Source of the DNA: Microcaldota archaeon
GTDB lineage: Archaea > Micrarchaeota > Micrarchaeia > Micrarchaeales > CABMGC01
Assembly: GCA_021796225.1 (NCBI GenBank)
Contig: JAJYOL010000002.1
Span: 1-64,000, forward strand
DNA: 64,000 nucleotides
Direction of reading: 5' to 3'
Shown: positions 35,067-43,842 of the stretch, in pieces
Layout of the letters: each line of letters begins with the position of its first letter
Position numbering within the stretch: the stretch's first letter is position 1
The notes under the pieces: model-generated
The model's database searches: none
Told to the model about the DNA's origin: nothing
What the model saw: only the letters and a program-made list of their open reading frames with translations
Translations under genes and position numbers: made by a program

Positions 35067-35540
35067 ATGAAATGCCCATATTGCAGATCCAAGAATACGG
35101 AAGTAGTAGATTCCAGGGATACTGTAGACGGGGAAGGGATTCGCAGACGCAGGAGATGCATGTCGTGCAAAAAACGCTTCACAACCTACGAACGTGCGGG
35201 ACTTGAAGAGATAACCGTGATAAAGAGGGATGGAACCAGGCAGGCGTTTGACAGGTCCAAAATCCTTAACGGGATCATGAACGCCTGTGAGAAACGGCCG
35301 ATAAGCAGGGAGAGGATGGATGCGCTTGTCGACCGCGTGGAGAGCAAGATACGGATGAGCGGTGCACGTGAGATAGAAAGCAAAAAGATAGGAAACATCG
35401 TCATCAAGGAACTTTTCAAGCTCGATTCTGTGGCATACATAAGGTTTGCAAGCGTTTACAACAGCTTCGAATCCCCTGAAGAATTCAAGAATACCGTTCT
35501 TCTTTTCAAAAACAGGGCGAGCGAAAAAAACAGAAAATAA
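35067..35540 (+). CDS. nrdR: Transcriptional repressor NrdR
   Basis: A 157-aa nucleotide-sensing repressor of ribonucleotide reductase genes. The N-terminal zinc ribbon MKCPYCRSKNTEVVDSR...RRRRCMSCKKRFTTYER is textbook, followed by an ATP-cone (about 50-140: VIKRDGTRQAFDRSKILNGI). In bacteria it senses ATP/dATP and binds NrdR boxes; two such boxes precede the nrdJ gene here. NrdR is mainly bacterial, with scattered archaeal cases, so transfer of the whole nrdJ-nrdR unit is plausible. Confidence 0.95.
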   Translation: MKCPYCRSKNTEVVDSRDTVDGEGIRRRRRCMSCKKRFTTYERAGLEEITVIKRDGTRQAFDRSKILNGIMNACEKRPISRERMDALVDRVESKIRMSGAREIESKKIGNIVIKELFKLDSVAYIRFASVYNSFESPEEFKNTVLLFKNRASEKNRK

Positions 35541-35542
35541 GG

Positions 35543-36025
35543 CTACGATATTTTCGCCGTAATGGTTCCGTATATCGTGTGGGGAAATCCGGTAAATTGA
35601 TTCGTATAATTTAGAACGATATATCCAGTATAGGTCGTTCCTGCTGATTTTGCAAACAATACCCCTTTGCTGTAGCAAGGCACGGAGAACGTATAATTCC
35701 CGCCTATCAATACCGGTATCTGGTTCGATGGGGGATTGTATGGATGCTGCATGTAATTCAGATACGTTGTGGTAACGTTGTCATTGCATCCGAATGCGGT
35801 TATGTTTATAGGAGTCTGCGTTGCCTGCTGTATTGTCACGGTAAGAATGCCGTTAGTCGCAAGCGCGATGTTAGTACAACTGAATCCTGATTCCAAAAGG
35901 CAACTTGATTCGCCTGCCGGTGCGGCTATGATCAGATAATAAAGTGCGGATGCCGCTGCAAGAATTATGAGAAGCGCCCATCCGTAAGTCGTGAGATATT
36001 CCAACGCGCTTTGCAGTCTTACCAT
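35543..36025 (-). CDS. Class III signal (pilin-like) secreted protein
   Basis: A 160-aa protein with the pilin-type signal LQSALEYLTTYGWALLIILA at its very N-terminus and a single external beta-rich domain with sequons and four Cys (SSCLLESGFSC, FGCNDN, VPCYSKG). It lacks the LamG motif of the three genes upstream. The track start at 36169 is wrong: ATG 36025 puts the signal at residue 4. It is the last gene of a four-gene minus-strand array and could be a minor pilin (inference). Confidence 0.7.
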   Translation of the reverse strand: MVRLQSALEYLTTYGWALLIILAAASALYYLIIAAPAGESSCLLESGFSCTNIALATNGILTVTIQQATQTPINITAFGCNDNVTTTYLNYMQHPYNPPSNQIPVLIGGNYTFSVPCYSKGVLFAKSAGTTYTGYIVLNYTNQFTGFPHTIYGTITAKIS

Positions 36026-36057
36026 GTTATTGCCTTGACGTTTATGTATTATATGAA

Positions 36058-36915
36058 TTATGGTGCCGTGTACCCGTTTTGCCACGATCCCGTGAATGTC
36101 ACGTTTTCCGGAAGTCCGTCGTTTTTGTTTCCGCTGTAGTCGTTTGCATTTCCATTGAGCGGATACCATGCGATGATATGCTGCAGATCTACCGGTACTC
36201 CGCCTATCCCTTCGGTATAAAGATATTTGATATCGTCAGCATCAAGTGAAGTATTATAGATTTGCACATTGGCTATCGAGCCGTTAAACAGCGTCGATCC
36301 GTAATATCCGCCTATCATGAAAATAGTATTTGCACCGAATGTCATCGTGCCCGAGATATTCTCCACGCTGTTTATGTATAATGCTATATTTCCGTTATCG
36401 TATGTACCTACGAGATTGTACCACTGATTATTCTGTAGTGGATGGGCGCTTGCATCGACACGGCCGCAGCAACTTCCTCCGAAATATGCAACATTTGCAC
36501 CGTTGCAACTAAGTCCCAATGCACCTATTCCAGAAATTGCTCCGCAATATCCTCCTGACCCGGCAATTACCGAAGAACCGGTCGCTGAATTGACCTTAAC
36601 CCATGCGGATATGGTAAATTGAGTTAGTGATGAATTAAGCAGAACAGAAGTGGTATTTACATAGCTGCTATGCCCGTTAAACTCTGCAGTATATTTGGGG
36701 ATTTCATTTCCACAATCCCCTACAAGATTGATGAAATCGACAGTGCCGGGACCGTTTGGACGAAAGACGTTGCATGCGCCGGGTTCCGCTTTCGGAGCAA
36801 GAGATGCAGGGTTGAATATCCCGAGAGAATACATGACTCCGAGCACTATGCCTATTACAAGCACGGCCCAGCCGTAAGTCATAAGGTATTCCATTGCGGA
36901 CTGCGCTTTTTTCAT
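36058..36915 (-). CDS. Class III signal LamG-domain surface protein
   Basis: A 285-aa secreted protein with signal QSAMEYLMTYGWAVLVIGIV starting at residue 5, then the shared segment PGACNVFRPNGPGTVDFINL. The LamG-type beta sandwich reads LTQFTISAWVKVN, WYNLVGTYDNGNIALYINS and FNGSIANVQIYNTSLDADDI. The C-terminus AWYPLNGNANDYSGNKNDG carries what is normally the first strand of this domain. It is a diverged copy of the neighbouring genes. Such domains often bind carbohydrate; ligand unknown. Confidence 0.75.
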   Translation of the reverse strand: MKKAQSAMEYLMTYGWAVLVIGIVLGVMYSLGIFNPASLAPKAEPGACNVFRPNGPGTVDFINLVGDCGNEIPKYTAEFNGHSSYVNTTSVLLNSSLTQFTISAWVKVNSATGSSVIAGSGGYCGAISGIGALGLSCNGANVAYFGGSCCGRVDASAHPLQNNQWYNLVGTYDNGNIALYINSVENISGTMTFGANTIFMIGGYYGSTLFNGSIANVQIYNTSLDADDIKYLYTEGIGGVPVDLQHIIAWYPLNGNANDYSGNKNDGLPENVTFTGSWQNGYTAP

Positions 36916-36930
36916 ATTAAACCATCGAAT

Positions 36931-37812
36931 CTATGGCGGGGTGTATCCGCTTTGCCATGTTCCTGTAAATAATATATTCACTGGCACACCGTTATTATTG
37001 TTTCCGCTGTAGTCGTTCGCATTTCCGTTGAGCGGCCACCAGCCCACAAGATGCTGCAAATCTACTGGAGCACCTCCTATCCCTTCAGTATACAGTGTTT
37101 CGATGTCATTGTTCGAAATAGATGTGTTGTATATCTGTATGTTCGAAATTGAACCGTTCAGCGGATCCGCTCCGCCTATTCCGCTCAGACCCGCTACCCC
37201 GAAACGCATTCCAGATATGTCCATCAGTGAAGTGTTACTGCCACCAGAACCTATGTATTTTCCGTCAAAGAATATTGAAAATTTAGATGTCGCACTGATA
37301 TTTCTTGTAACTACGATATGCTCCCATGTGCCAATAGTTATTGCGTTTGGAGGGGAATATGTAGCTGAAGAAAACGCAGTCGTGAAGCGTATAACAGGAT
37401 TTGAAGTGTAAGAAACTATTTCAAAATCGAAGTCGTTTGTTTCTACGATAGTATACCAATTGGTCAAATCTGCACCAGGTGCAGTTACTATAACCCATGC
37501 AGATATGGTAAAATTGCTTTTGGGCATCAGTGAAACCGAATTAAAAGAGATATACTGTGTCGCTTTTCTGGAAAAAACAGGAACGAATTCCGGCAACTCA
37601 TTGCTGCACGTCCCTTCCAAATTAATGTCATAACTCGTTCCAGGTCCGTTCGGTCTGAATACTTGGCATGAACCAGGGGTCGCCTTTGGCGCGAAATTTG
37701 AAGGACTGAATATTCCGAGAAAATAAAGAACACCGAGGACAACCGCAATGACGAGTATGGCCCAACCATACGTCATAAGGTATTCCATTGCGGACTGCAG
37801 TTTCGATTTCAT
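36931..37812 (-). CDS. Class III signal LamG-domain surface protein
   Basis: A 293-aa secreted protein with signal QSAMEYLMTYGWAILVIAVV, LamG segments NFTISAWVIVTAP, WEHIVVTRNISATSKFSIFFDGK and LNGSISNIQIYNTS, and the C-terminal GWWPLNGNANDYSGNNNNG. Its 3' end is nearly identical at DNA level to that of the gene at 17638-18627, 19 kb away. The track starts at 37920; ATG 37812 (MKSKLQSAMEY), preceded by GGGATG and 10 bases after the upstream stop, is the real start. Confidence 0.75.
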   Translation of the reverse strand: MKSKLQSAMEYLMTYGWAILVIAVVLGVLYFLGIFSPSNFAPKATPGSCQVFRPNGPGTSYDINLEGTCSNELPEFVPVFSRKATQYISFNSVSLMPKSNFTISAWVIVTAPGADLTNWYTIVETNDFDFEIVSYTSNPVIRFTTAFSSATYSPPNAITIGTWEHIVVTRNISATSKFSIFFDGKYIGSGGSNTSLMDISGMRFGVAGLSGIGGADPLNGSISNIQIYNTSISNNDIETLYTEGIGGAPVDLQHLVGWWPLNGNANDYSGNNNNGVPVNILFTGTWQSGYTPP

Positions 37813-37822
37813 AGTCATCCCG

Positions 37823-38758
37823 TTATGGCAGTGTATATTCGCTTTGCCACGTGGCAGTGAATATAACGTTTGAAGGCACTCCGTTATTGTTATTACCAGA
37901 ATAATCATTGGCATTACCATTTAATGGATACCATGCTACGAGGTTTTGCAGGCTTACCGGTGCACCTCCTATTCCTTCATTATAAATAGAATTAATCTCA
38001 TTTGCTGTGAGTGACGTGTTGTATATTTGTACGTTGGAGATTAAGCCGTTGAATAGAAGGTCAGTTCCACCTTCTCTACCACTTATGCTCACGAGATTAG
38101 TGCCAGGTACAGTTATAGTACCACCGAAATTGTAACTTCCTACCTGTACCCCGTCAAAATATAATGCTGCGTTTCCAGATGAGCTATTGTATGTCATTGC
38201 CATAAATCCAAAAATACTTGAAGAGACACCAGATACAGTCACAGCGTAATTATATCCTGCAGGAACATTCGATGTTGTCCAATATGTATCTACCCTGCTA
38301 TTTCCGACCGCGATAAAGTTATGAAATCCTGTTAGACCCACTACAATGCAACTTGTACTGGTTGAACATGCAGAAGGTTGATATTCCACCCATGCAGTTA
38401 TTGTCTGAGCATTGATTGGAGAAAGTAGAGAGCTGTGCCCTAGATTTATAGTACTGCTTTGTCCGTTGAAGTATCCGACGTACTGTGGTAATTCGCCACT
38501 GCACGTCCCTTCTAAATTAATGTCGTAACTCGTTCCGGGTCCGTTGGGCCTGAATACTTGACATGAACCCGGCTGTGCCTTAGGTGCAAAATTCGAAGGA
38601 CTGAATATTCCGAGAGAATAAAGAACACCGAGGACAACCGCAATGACGAGTATGGCCCAACCATACGTCATGAGGTATTCCATTGCGCTCTGGAGTTTTG
38701 GATGAAACCTTTTCCCAAAAGGTTTCCGGTGTTCCATTGCGGACTGCAGTCTTGGCAT
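37823..38758 (-). CDS. Class III signal LamG-domain surface protein with duplicated signal motif
   Basis: A 311-aa secreted protein, first of the four-gene array. Its leader contains the motif twice: MPRLQSAMEHRKPFGKRFHP and then KLQSAMEYLMTYGWAILVIA; only the second copy is followed by the hydrophobic helix. The LamG part reads AQTITAWVEYQPS, MAMTYNSSSGNAALYFDGVQ and FNGLISNVQIYNTS. Its first 185 bases are about 92 percent identical by eye to those of the gene at 17638-18627. A TATA-like AATATAATATTTT lies about 20 bases upstream. Confidence 0.75.
   Translation of the reverse strand: MPRLQSAMEHRKPFGKRFHPKLQSAMEYLMTYGWAILVIAVVLGVLYSLGIFSPSNFAPKAQPGSCQVFRPNGPGTSYDINLEGTCSGELPQYVGYFNGQSSTINLGHSSLLSPINAQTITAWVEYQPSACSTSTSCIVVGLTGFHNFIAVGNSRVDTYWTTSNVPAGYNYAVTVSGVSSSIFGFMAMTYNSSSGNAALYFDGVQVGSYNFGGTITVPGTNLVSISGREGGTDLLFNGLISNVQIYNTSLTANEINSIYNEGIGGAPVSLQNLVAWYPLNGNANDYSGNNNNGVPSNVIFTATWQSEYTLP
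38571..38755 (-). repeat. Dispersed 5' repeat shared with 18386-18570
   Basis: About 185 bases coding for the leader, signal helix and the following conserved segment of two LamG genes 20 kb apart, with roughly a dozen differences by eye and an identical run of 38 bases. It contains a perfect inverted repeat, GAAACCTTTT CCC AAAAGGTTTC at 38704-38726, which in the other copy has one mismatch. Confidence 0.75.
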
Positions 38759-38954
38759 GTTTTATCTTATGAGCAAAATATTATATTTGTGACAAGTTTC
38801 TGCAGAGATCGCTTATGGTAGAAAAATAGGTTGTAGGAAAGTATATCCATTTGTGATTTTTTATAAAAGAGATGCCGTAAGCGTTCCACTATTCCGCTAT
38901 TCTGACGTTGTTTTTATTACTTTAGATGCCATCTAAGAATCAGCAGGTGCTAGC

Positions 38955-41039
38955 GTGGCAGAAGAGGAGGGTGTTGATCAGAATCTTGAGGAAAAAATCC
39001 TTGAAGACAAGCTGATAGAATTTTACAATAATTACTATTCGGATAAGCTGAGCGAGCTTTATGTAAGCTATCCGAAATTCAGAAGCCTGGATCTGGACAT
39101 AAAGAATCTGGAAAGATTCGATGCGGAACTGGCAAACGAGCTGATAGACAATCCCGATAAAATAATGCCGATAGCTGATGCGGCTCTTGCAAAACTGAAT
39201 CCGCACCCTGATGCGAAGCAGCCAGTGCATGCGAGATTCTTCGGACTCGACATACGCATGCCTATGATACAGGACGTCGGTTCAGATTACATAGGAAAGC
39301 TTCTGACTCTCGACTGCCTTGTGGTAAAGCGTGCAGAAATCACGCCAAAAGTAAGCCTTGGGGTATTCAAATGCAGTTTCTGCAACACGGTAATAAAAAT
39401 AAAGCTTGATAGGGAAGCTGCGCCGGAATTATGTCCGTCGTGTAAAAGGAGGTCCTTGAAACAGGTCAACAATGAATCGGAATTCATCAACCTGCAGAGA
39501 ATCGCGGTACAGGATCCCCTGGAGAAGCTGAAGGGCAGCACGCCCACATGGCAATTGGAAGTGTGGCTTGAAGACGACGTCGTAAATACCATCATACCTG
39601 GGGACAGGGTAGACATTACGGGAATATTGAGAATAAGACCAAGGCACAGCTACAAGGGAAAACAGGACGAGAAGGCATTGTTTACGATGTTCTTCGATTC
39701 GATATCCGTGCAGCAGAAACAGAAGGAATTCACCGAGCTTGCAATAACAGCTGACGAAGAGAAAGAAATACGAGAAATGTCAAAGGACCCGAAGATATTC
39801 GAAAAGGTGGCGAAATCGATAGCTCCTTCCATATACGGGTACGAACAGATAAAGCAGGCACTGGCATTGCAGCTTTTCGGAGGAACGCCGGACAAGAAGC
39901 TCATAGACGGCGGAAGGATAAGGAACGACATACACATGCTGCTCATAGGAGATCCGGGAAGCGCTAAGACGAGGCTTCTTCAGGCAGTCACCACGATAGT
40001 GCCCAAGGGAATATACGTCAGCGGAAAATCGACCACGTCCGCAGGACTTACCGCCAGCGCGGAGAGGGACGATTTCGCAGAAGGAGGATGGACGCTTAAG
40101 GCCGGAGCGCTCGTACTCGGTTCCGGAGGGATGGTAAGCATAGACGAATTCGACAAGATAGGAGACGAGGACAAATCGTCGCTCCTTGAGGCGCTAGAAT
40201 CGCAGACCATTAGCGTCGCAAAGGCGGGAATAGTCGCAAAGTTTAGCGCAAAGACTGCGGTTCTCGCGGCCGCAAACCCGAAATTCGGAAGATTTGACAG
40301 GAACATACTGCCCGCGGAGCAGTTCGACATACCCCCTGCATTGCTGTCAAGATTCGATCTTATCTTCCCCATTACCGACGTGCTTGACGAGGAACAGGAC
40401 AAGCAGATTGCCGAGCACATACTCATACAGCACAGCGCTGCAGGAGCACAGATATCGCAAATAGAGGATTACAAGCAAGTGGAAGCCCCTCCGATAGATT
40501 TGCAGCTCTTGAGAAAATACGTCGCATATGCAAGGAAGAATGTACGGCCAAGGCTTATGCCGGATGCCAGCAAGAAGATAGAGGAATACTACATAGAGCT
40601 CAGGCGTATAGGGATGAAACAGGGCGCAACTCCGATAACGCCGAGACAGATAGAAGGGCTTGTCAGGCTTGCAGAAGCTAGCGCGAAATCGAGGCTGTCG
40701 CAGCAGATAGAGGTGAGAGACTCGGAACTCGGGATATCGCTCTTCGAGTACATGCTTAATACGCTTGCAGTGGACAGGGGAGGCAGGCGTGACATAGACA
40801 TACTTACTACCGGAATGTCAAGAGAAAAGGTCAACCGGATAACCTCGCTCATAGACATAATAAAGAAGATCGAGCAGGAAGAAGACGGAGCCAGAATCAT
40901 CAGGGTGCTCGAAGAAGCTGAAAAGGCCGGAATGGACGGCGCCACCGCAAAGAAGTACATCGATGAGCTTGAGAGGATAGGCGACATATTCAGCCCCAAG
41001 CCGGGAGTGCTCAGGATAGTGAGGCGCGGGGAGGAGTGA
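38955..41039 (+). CDS. mcm: Replicative DNA helicase MCM
   Basis: A 694-aa AAA+ helicase that unwinds DNA at replication forks as a hexamer. N-terminal domain with zinc site CSFC...CPSC (about 138-160) and OB fold, Walker A GDPGSAKT (about 337), Walker B MVSIDEFDK (about 398), sensor/arginine finger LLSRFDLIFP, and a C-terminal winged helix (EKAGMDGATAKKYIDELERIG). The start is GTG; a TATA-like TTTTTATTACTTTA lies about 40 bases upstream. No intein is present. The 196 bases before it hold only the divergent promoters. Confidence 0.95.
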   Translation: MAEEEGVDQNLEEKILEDKLIEFYNNYYSDKLSELYVSYPKFRSLDLDIKNLERFDAELANELIDNPDKIMPIADAALAKLNPHPDAKQPVHARFFGLDIRMPMIQDVGSDYIGKLLTLDCLVVKRAEITPKVSLGVFKCSFCNTVIKIKLDREAAPELCPSCKRRSLKQVNNESEFINLQRIAVQDPLEKLKGSTPTWQLEVWLEDDVVNTIIPGDRVDITGILRIRPRHSYKGKQDEKALFTMFFDSISVQQKQKEFTELAITADEEKEIREMSKDPKIFEKVAKSIAPSIYGYEQIKQALALQLFGGTPDKKLIDGGRIRNDIHMLLIGDPGSAKTRLLQAVTTIVPKGIYVSGKSTTSAGLTASAERDDFAEGGWTLKAGALVLGSGGMVSIDEFDKIGDEDKSSLLEALESQTISVAKAGIVAKFSAKTAVLAAANPKFGRFDRNILPAEQFDIPPALLSRFDLIFPITDVLDEEQDKQIAEHILIQHSAAGAQISQIEDYKQVEAPPIDLQLLRKYVAYARKNVRPRLMPDASKKIEEYYIELRRIGMKQGATPITPRQIEGLVRLAEASAKSRLSQQIEVRDSELGISLFEYMLNTLAVDRGGRRDIDILTTGMSREKVNRITSLIDIIKKIEQEEDGARIIRVLEEAEKAGMDGATAKKYIDELERIGDIFSPKPGVLRIVRRGEE

Positions 41040-41091
41040 AAATCCGTTGATTTATATATTTGACATTACAAATCCGTTTAGGGCAATCGAT

Positions 41092-42282
41092 ATGTTTTTG
41101 CATTATTTACTTCTTCTAAATGCTACAATAGCGGTTCTGTCCGCAGTATACTACAGCGTAAATACATATCACGCAAGGCGGTACAAACATAGGAAACTTT
41201 CCGCAGGACTGCAGATTTCCGATGTTTCGGTCGTAATAACAGTGCATAAGGAAAGCAGGAGAATGTTCGAAAATGCGATACGTGCGGTAAGCCTGCAGAA
41301 AGCCAGATTCTTTGTATTGGGAGACACACGCTACGAAGAGTTGACAAAAACATACGGAGGCACGTTCATCAATTTTGTCGGTAGGAAAAGGGACAAGCTG
41401 AATTACATAATGCCGATGATAAATACGCCTTACGTCCTGTTCCTTGACAGCGATACGATAATATCTGAAGGCGATATAGGAAGGATGCGTGCAAACTTTA
41501 CCCCTAAAGTAGGAGGCGTCAGCGTTAACGTGATGTTTGCCGGTACAAGCCTCGTTTCGCTGTGCAGCAACTTTTTTGCAAGAATAGGCGAGGTCGTTTC
41601 CAGATCATTGTCGACCGTTACGGGAAACGGGCTTCTGCTCAACGGAGTATGTTCGATGTATCAAACAGAAGTGGTAAGACCGCTCATCGAATCTGAGGCG
41701 TTTAGGAATCCGAAGATAATGGGGATAAAAAGCATCCTCTCTGACGACAGACAGCTCACGAATTACGTTATAAAAACAGGATACAAGGCGGTGGTGGATT
41801 ATGGAATAAACGTGGAAACCAAGCCGCAAAAGAACATGTATTTCTTCTCGATGCAGCTTACGAGATGGATACGCGGAGGTTTCCTTTACTTCCTGCAGGA
41901 ACTGAGCGACGGAACGGCATTCAAGCGCGGGGGGCTTTATACCTTCAATTCATTCTTCATGTATTCCCTGCCTTTGATACTTGCCGTTTCATATGTAGCG
42001 TCATTGTCCCACAACGTCATGCCGTTCTACCTCATGGAATTGCAACACATCCTTGCAATGCAGCTCAACAGGCTAAGCGGCGATTTTCTCATAGTCAACA
42101 TGCTGCGCCTTCTTGGTGTGGCATCGACTGCCGCATTCATACTCACGCTGAGGCGCATGATAAACTCAAAATACAGGAACAGAATACTGCTTTCGGGCAT
42201 AGTTACGATAGCATTCCTCAGCGTCTTTTCGATATATGCAATACTTACATCATGGAAACAGACGGAATGGCTTACGAGATAA
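41092..42282 (+). CDS. Processive GT2 glycosyltransferase, membrane-bound
   Basis: A 396-aa GT2 enzyme of the hyaluronan/cellulose synthase-like class. One N-terminal span, then the GT-A domain with DVSVVITVHKE, the metal-binding FLDSDTIIS (about 125), SDDRQLTN (catalytic acidic motif) and QLTRWIRGG (QxxRW acceptor motif), followed by four C-terminal spans. The polymer is unknown, possibly a surface polysaccharide. The track starts at a TTG (41047), but a TATA box (TTTATATATT, 41051) makes ATG 41092 the likely start, with AGGG upstream. A phosphatase gene follows 9 bases later. Confidence 0.83.
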   Translation: MFLHYLLLLNATIAVLSAVYYSVNTYHARRYKHRKLSAGLQISDVSVVITVHKESRRMFENAIRAVSLQKARFFVLGDTRYEELTKTYGGTFINFVGRKRDKLNYIMPMINTPYVLFLDSDTIISEGDIGRMRANFTPKVGGVSVNVMFAGTSLVSLCSNFFARIGEVVSRSLSTVTGNGLLLNGVCSMYQTEVVRPLIESEAFRNPKIMGIKSILSDDRQLTNYVIKTGYKAVVDYGINVETKPQKNMYFFSMQLTRWIRGGFLYFLQELSDGTAFKRGGLYTFNSFFMYSLPLILAVSYVASLSHNVMPFYLMELQHILAMQLNRLSGDFLIVNMLRLLGVASTAAFILTLRRMINSKYRNRILLSGIVTIAFLSVFSIYAILTSWKQTEWLTR

Positions 42283-42291
42283 GGTTATGTA

Positions 42292-42966
42292 ATGAAACTC
42301 ATCGCCGTGCGACATGGGGAAACTTTTGAAAATGTCAGTGGGATAATACAGGGGCAGCGCAATGGAAAGCTTACTGAGAAAGGGATGGCCCAGGTATTGA
42401 AGATAAGCAGGGAATTGAAAAACGAAAAGATAGATTTCATATATTCTAGCGATCTTTGGAGGACTGCGTGGACTGCAGAGCATATAGCGGCATATCACCC
42501 GATAGAGGTCAAATATTCTCCGGCACTGAGGGAAAGGGAGTTCGGTATCTTCCAGGGGAAAGGGAGGGAGGAATTTTTTGACGAAGAGATGAAAAGCGGC
42601 ATCTCGCGCTCGAAATACAGACCGAAAGGGGGGGAGAGTTTTCACGACGTCATGAAGCGGGTAAAGGGATTCATGGACAAGACCGTGAAAAACCATGAAG
42701 GGCATAATGTAGTCGTGGTGACGCACGGCGGGATAATAAAATCGCTTCTGGCGCTTTACACGCGCGTTCCTGTTGAAGATATAATGGGCATGAAAACGAG
42801 AAATACAGGGATCCTCGTTATGACGATAAAACAGGGTAAGTGGAGCGTTACGAAGAATACGGCCGTATTTACAAAAGACGATGTGCCAGTCAATTTCGGA
42901 AGGTCACGGAAAAGGCGTGCGAAAACTAGTGCTGCGCATCGGAAGGCTGCTGTGAAAGGGAATTGA
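42292..42966 (+). CDS. Histidine phosphatase (phosphoglycerate mutase-like)
   Basis: A 224-aa enzyme of the branch-1 histidine phosphatase family. The catalytic RHGETFEN, GQRNGKLTEKG, YSSDLWRTAWTAE and the second His context VVVTHGGIIKSLL are present. Cofactor-dependent PGM, alpha-ribazole phosphatase and broad phosphatases share these motifs; the exact reaction is unclear. The C-terminal 30 residues are very basic (GRSRKRRAKTSAAHRKAAVK), unusual for the family and suggesting binding to nucleic acid or membrane. It overlaps the convergent gene by 41 bases. Confidence 0.83.
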   Translation: MKLIAVRHGETFENVSGIIQGQRNGKLTEKGMAQVLKISRELKNEKIDFIYSSDLWRTAWTAEHIAAYHPIEVKYSPALREREFGIFQGKGREEFFDEEMKSGISRSKYRPKGGESFHDVMKRVKGFMDKTVKNHEGHNVVVVTHGGIIKSLLALYTRVPVEDIMGMKTRNTGILVMTIKQGKWSVTKNTAVFTKDDVPVNFGRSRKRRAKTSAAHRKAAVKGN

Positions 42967-43375
42967 GAAATTCTACGGCATACGGTTTGCACTTCTCGTC
43001 TGCCGTGCGGTTTATTTCCATGTAGTAATTATCCGGAAGCGTTAGTTTTGCATAATTGGGATTGGAGCTGTCCAGAATGGTAAAGGGCCCGCGGGATGCT
43101 GCCTGAGCGTTCCTGAAAGCGTTGACTTCCGATATCTGTTTTTCCGTAACCGAGAATGTGATCCTTCCGTTAATGGTTATATTCGCGATTTCTGGTATGC
43201 GAAGTATCGATTCCTGCCCAAGGTATCTTGCGATGTATGTGAAGGATACGGAAAGCTCGGTTCCGTTTGCCGACCATTCGTCTATGTGAACGTTTGTTTT
43301 GACGCTTGCGACTTTCTGCACTTCGTCGATTACGCGCTTTTCGGAACGGTCTACGCCAAAATTTATCGTTTCCAT
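42926..43375 (-). CDS. Conserved small protein, possible relative of the 23861 gene
   Basis: A 149-aa soluble protein of unknown function. The middle reads LSVSFTYIARYLG, then IANITINGRITFSVTEKQISEVNA, which lines up with SVDFTFVAVYEG, IKISGSVSSKENKKDVEEIN of the protein at 23861-24259; the C-terminus differs. The shared layout suggests a common fold (SecB-like is one guess). It converges on the phosphatase gene with a 41-base overlap, and a four-span membrane protein gene lies 12 bases upstream on the same strand. Confidence 0.58.
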   Translation of the reverse strand: METINFGVDRSEKRVIDEVQKVASVKTNVHIDEWSANGTELSVSFTYIARYLGQESILRIPEIANITINGRITFSVTEKQISEVNAFRNAQAASRGPFTILDSSNPNYAKLTLPDNYYMEINRTADEKCKPYAVEFLNSLSQQPSDAQH

Positions 43376-43387
43376 TTTATCACAGAG

Positions 43388-43807
43388 TCAATTGCATCCG
43401 AACATCGTCACGGAATGCGTGCAGAAAAATGTTTTTACCCTTTCACGGAACGCCATCGCGGCAACCGTTGCAATTATCATTATGGGAATGCCGACTTCCG
43501 TTCCAAAATCAAATCTGAACACGTGATGTATCACCAGATAATCGAGTATCAAAACGCCGGCTACGATAGACATTATGTAAAGAATGCCGTCACGGTCGGA
43601 TATCAGTCCAACATACGCGCCGAAAATCACTTCCGCAGCTATGAGGATGACTGCGGCAATGGTATAAAGCCAGTATCTGGATATTGAAATTGCAGCACTT
43701 GGAAGCGTGAGATTGCCGTCTATGAGCCCGACTATCACGCCGAGCATCAATACGAACGCGAGATGATGCATTTGGGCTTTTGCAGCTTTGCGTATTTTCG
43801 GATTCAT
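43388..43807 (-). CDS. Small four-span membrane protein
   Basis: A 139-aa membrane protein with four hydrophobic segments (LAFVLMLGVIVGLI, YWLYTIAAVILIAAEVIFG, ILYIMSIVAGVLILDYLVI, VGIPIMIIATVAAM) and a Cys-containing tail. No family recognised. The 182-aa track ORF includes upstream sequence from the tRNA-Glu gene; ATG 43807 (MNPKIRKAAK) is the real start. It is likely cotranscribed with the next small gene. Confidence 0.65.
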   Translation of the reverse strand: MNPKIRKAAKAQMHHLAFVLMLGVIVGLIDGNLTLPSAAISISRYWLYTIAAVILIAAEVIFGAYVGLISDRDGILYIMSIVAGVLILDYLVIHHVFRFDFGTEVGIPIMIIATVAAMAFRERVKTFFCTHSVTMFGCN

Positions 43808-43842
43808 TTGAATCTCCCCATTCCGCGTGTTTTCAGGATAAA

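Noticed and set aside
35034-35067. An NrdR box before nrdR (ACACGATAGTGGTAGC)
   Set aside because: Only the left half matches; the right half of the palindrome is missing.
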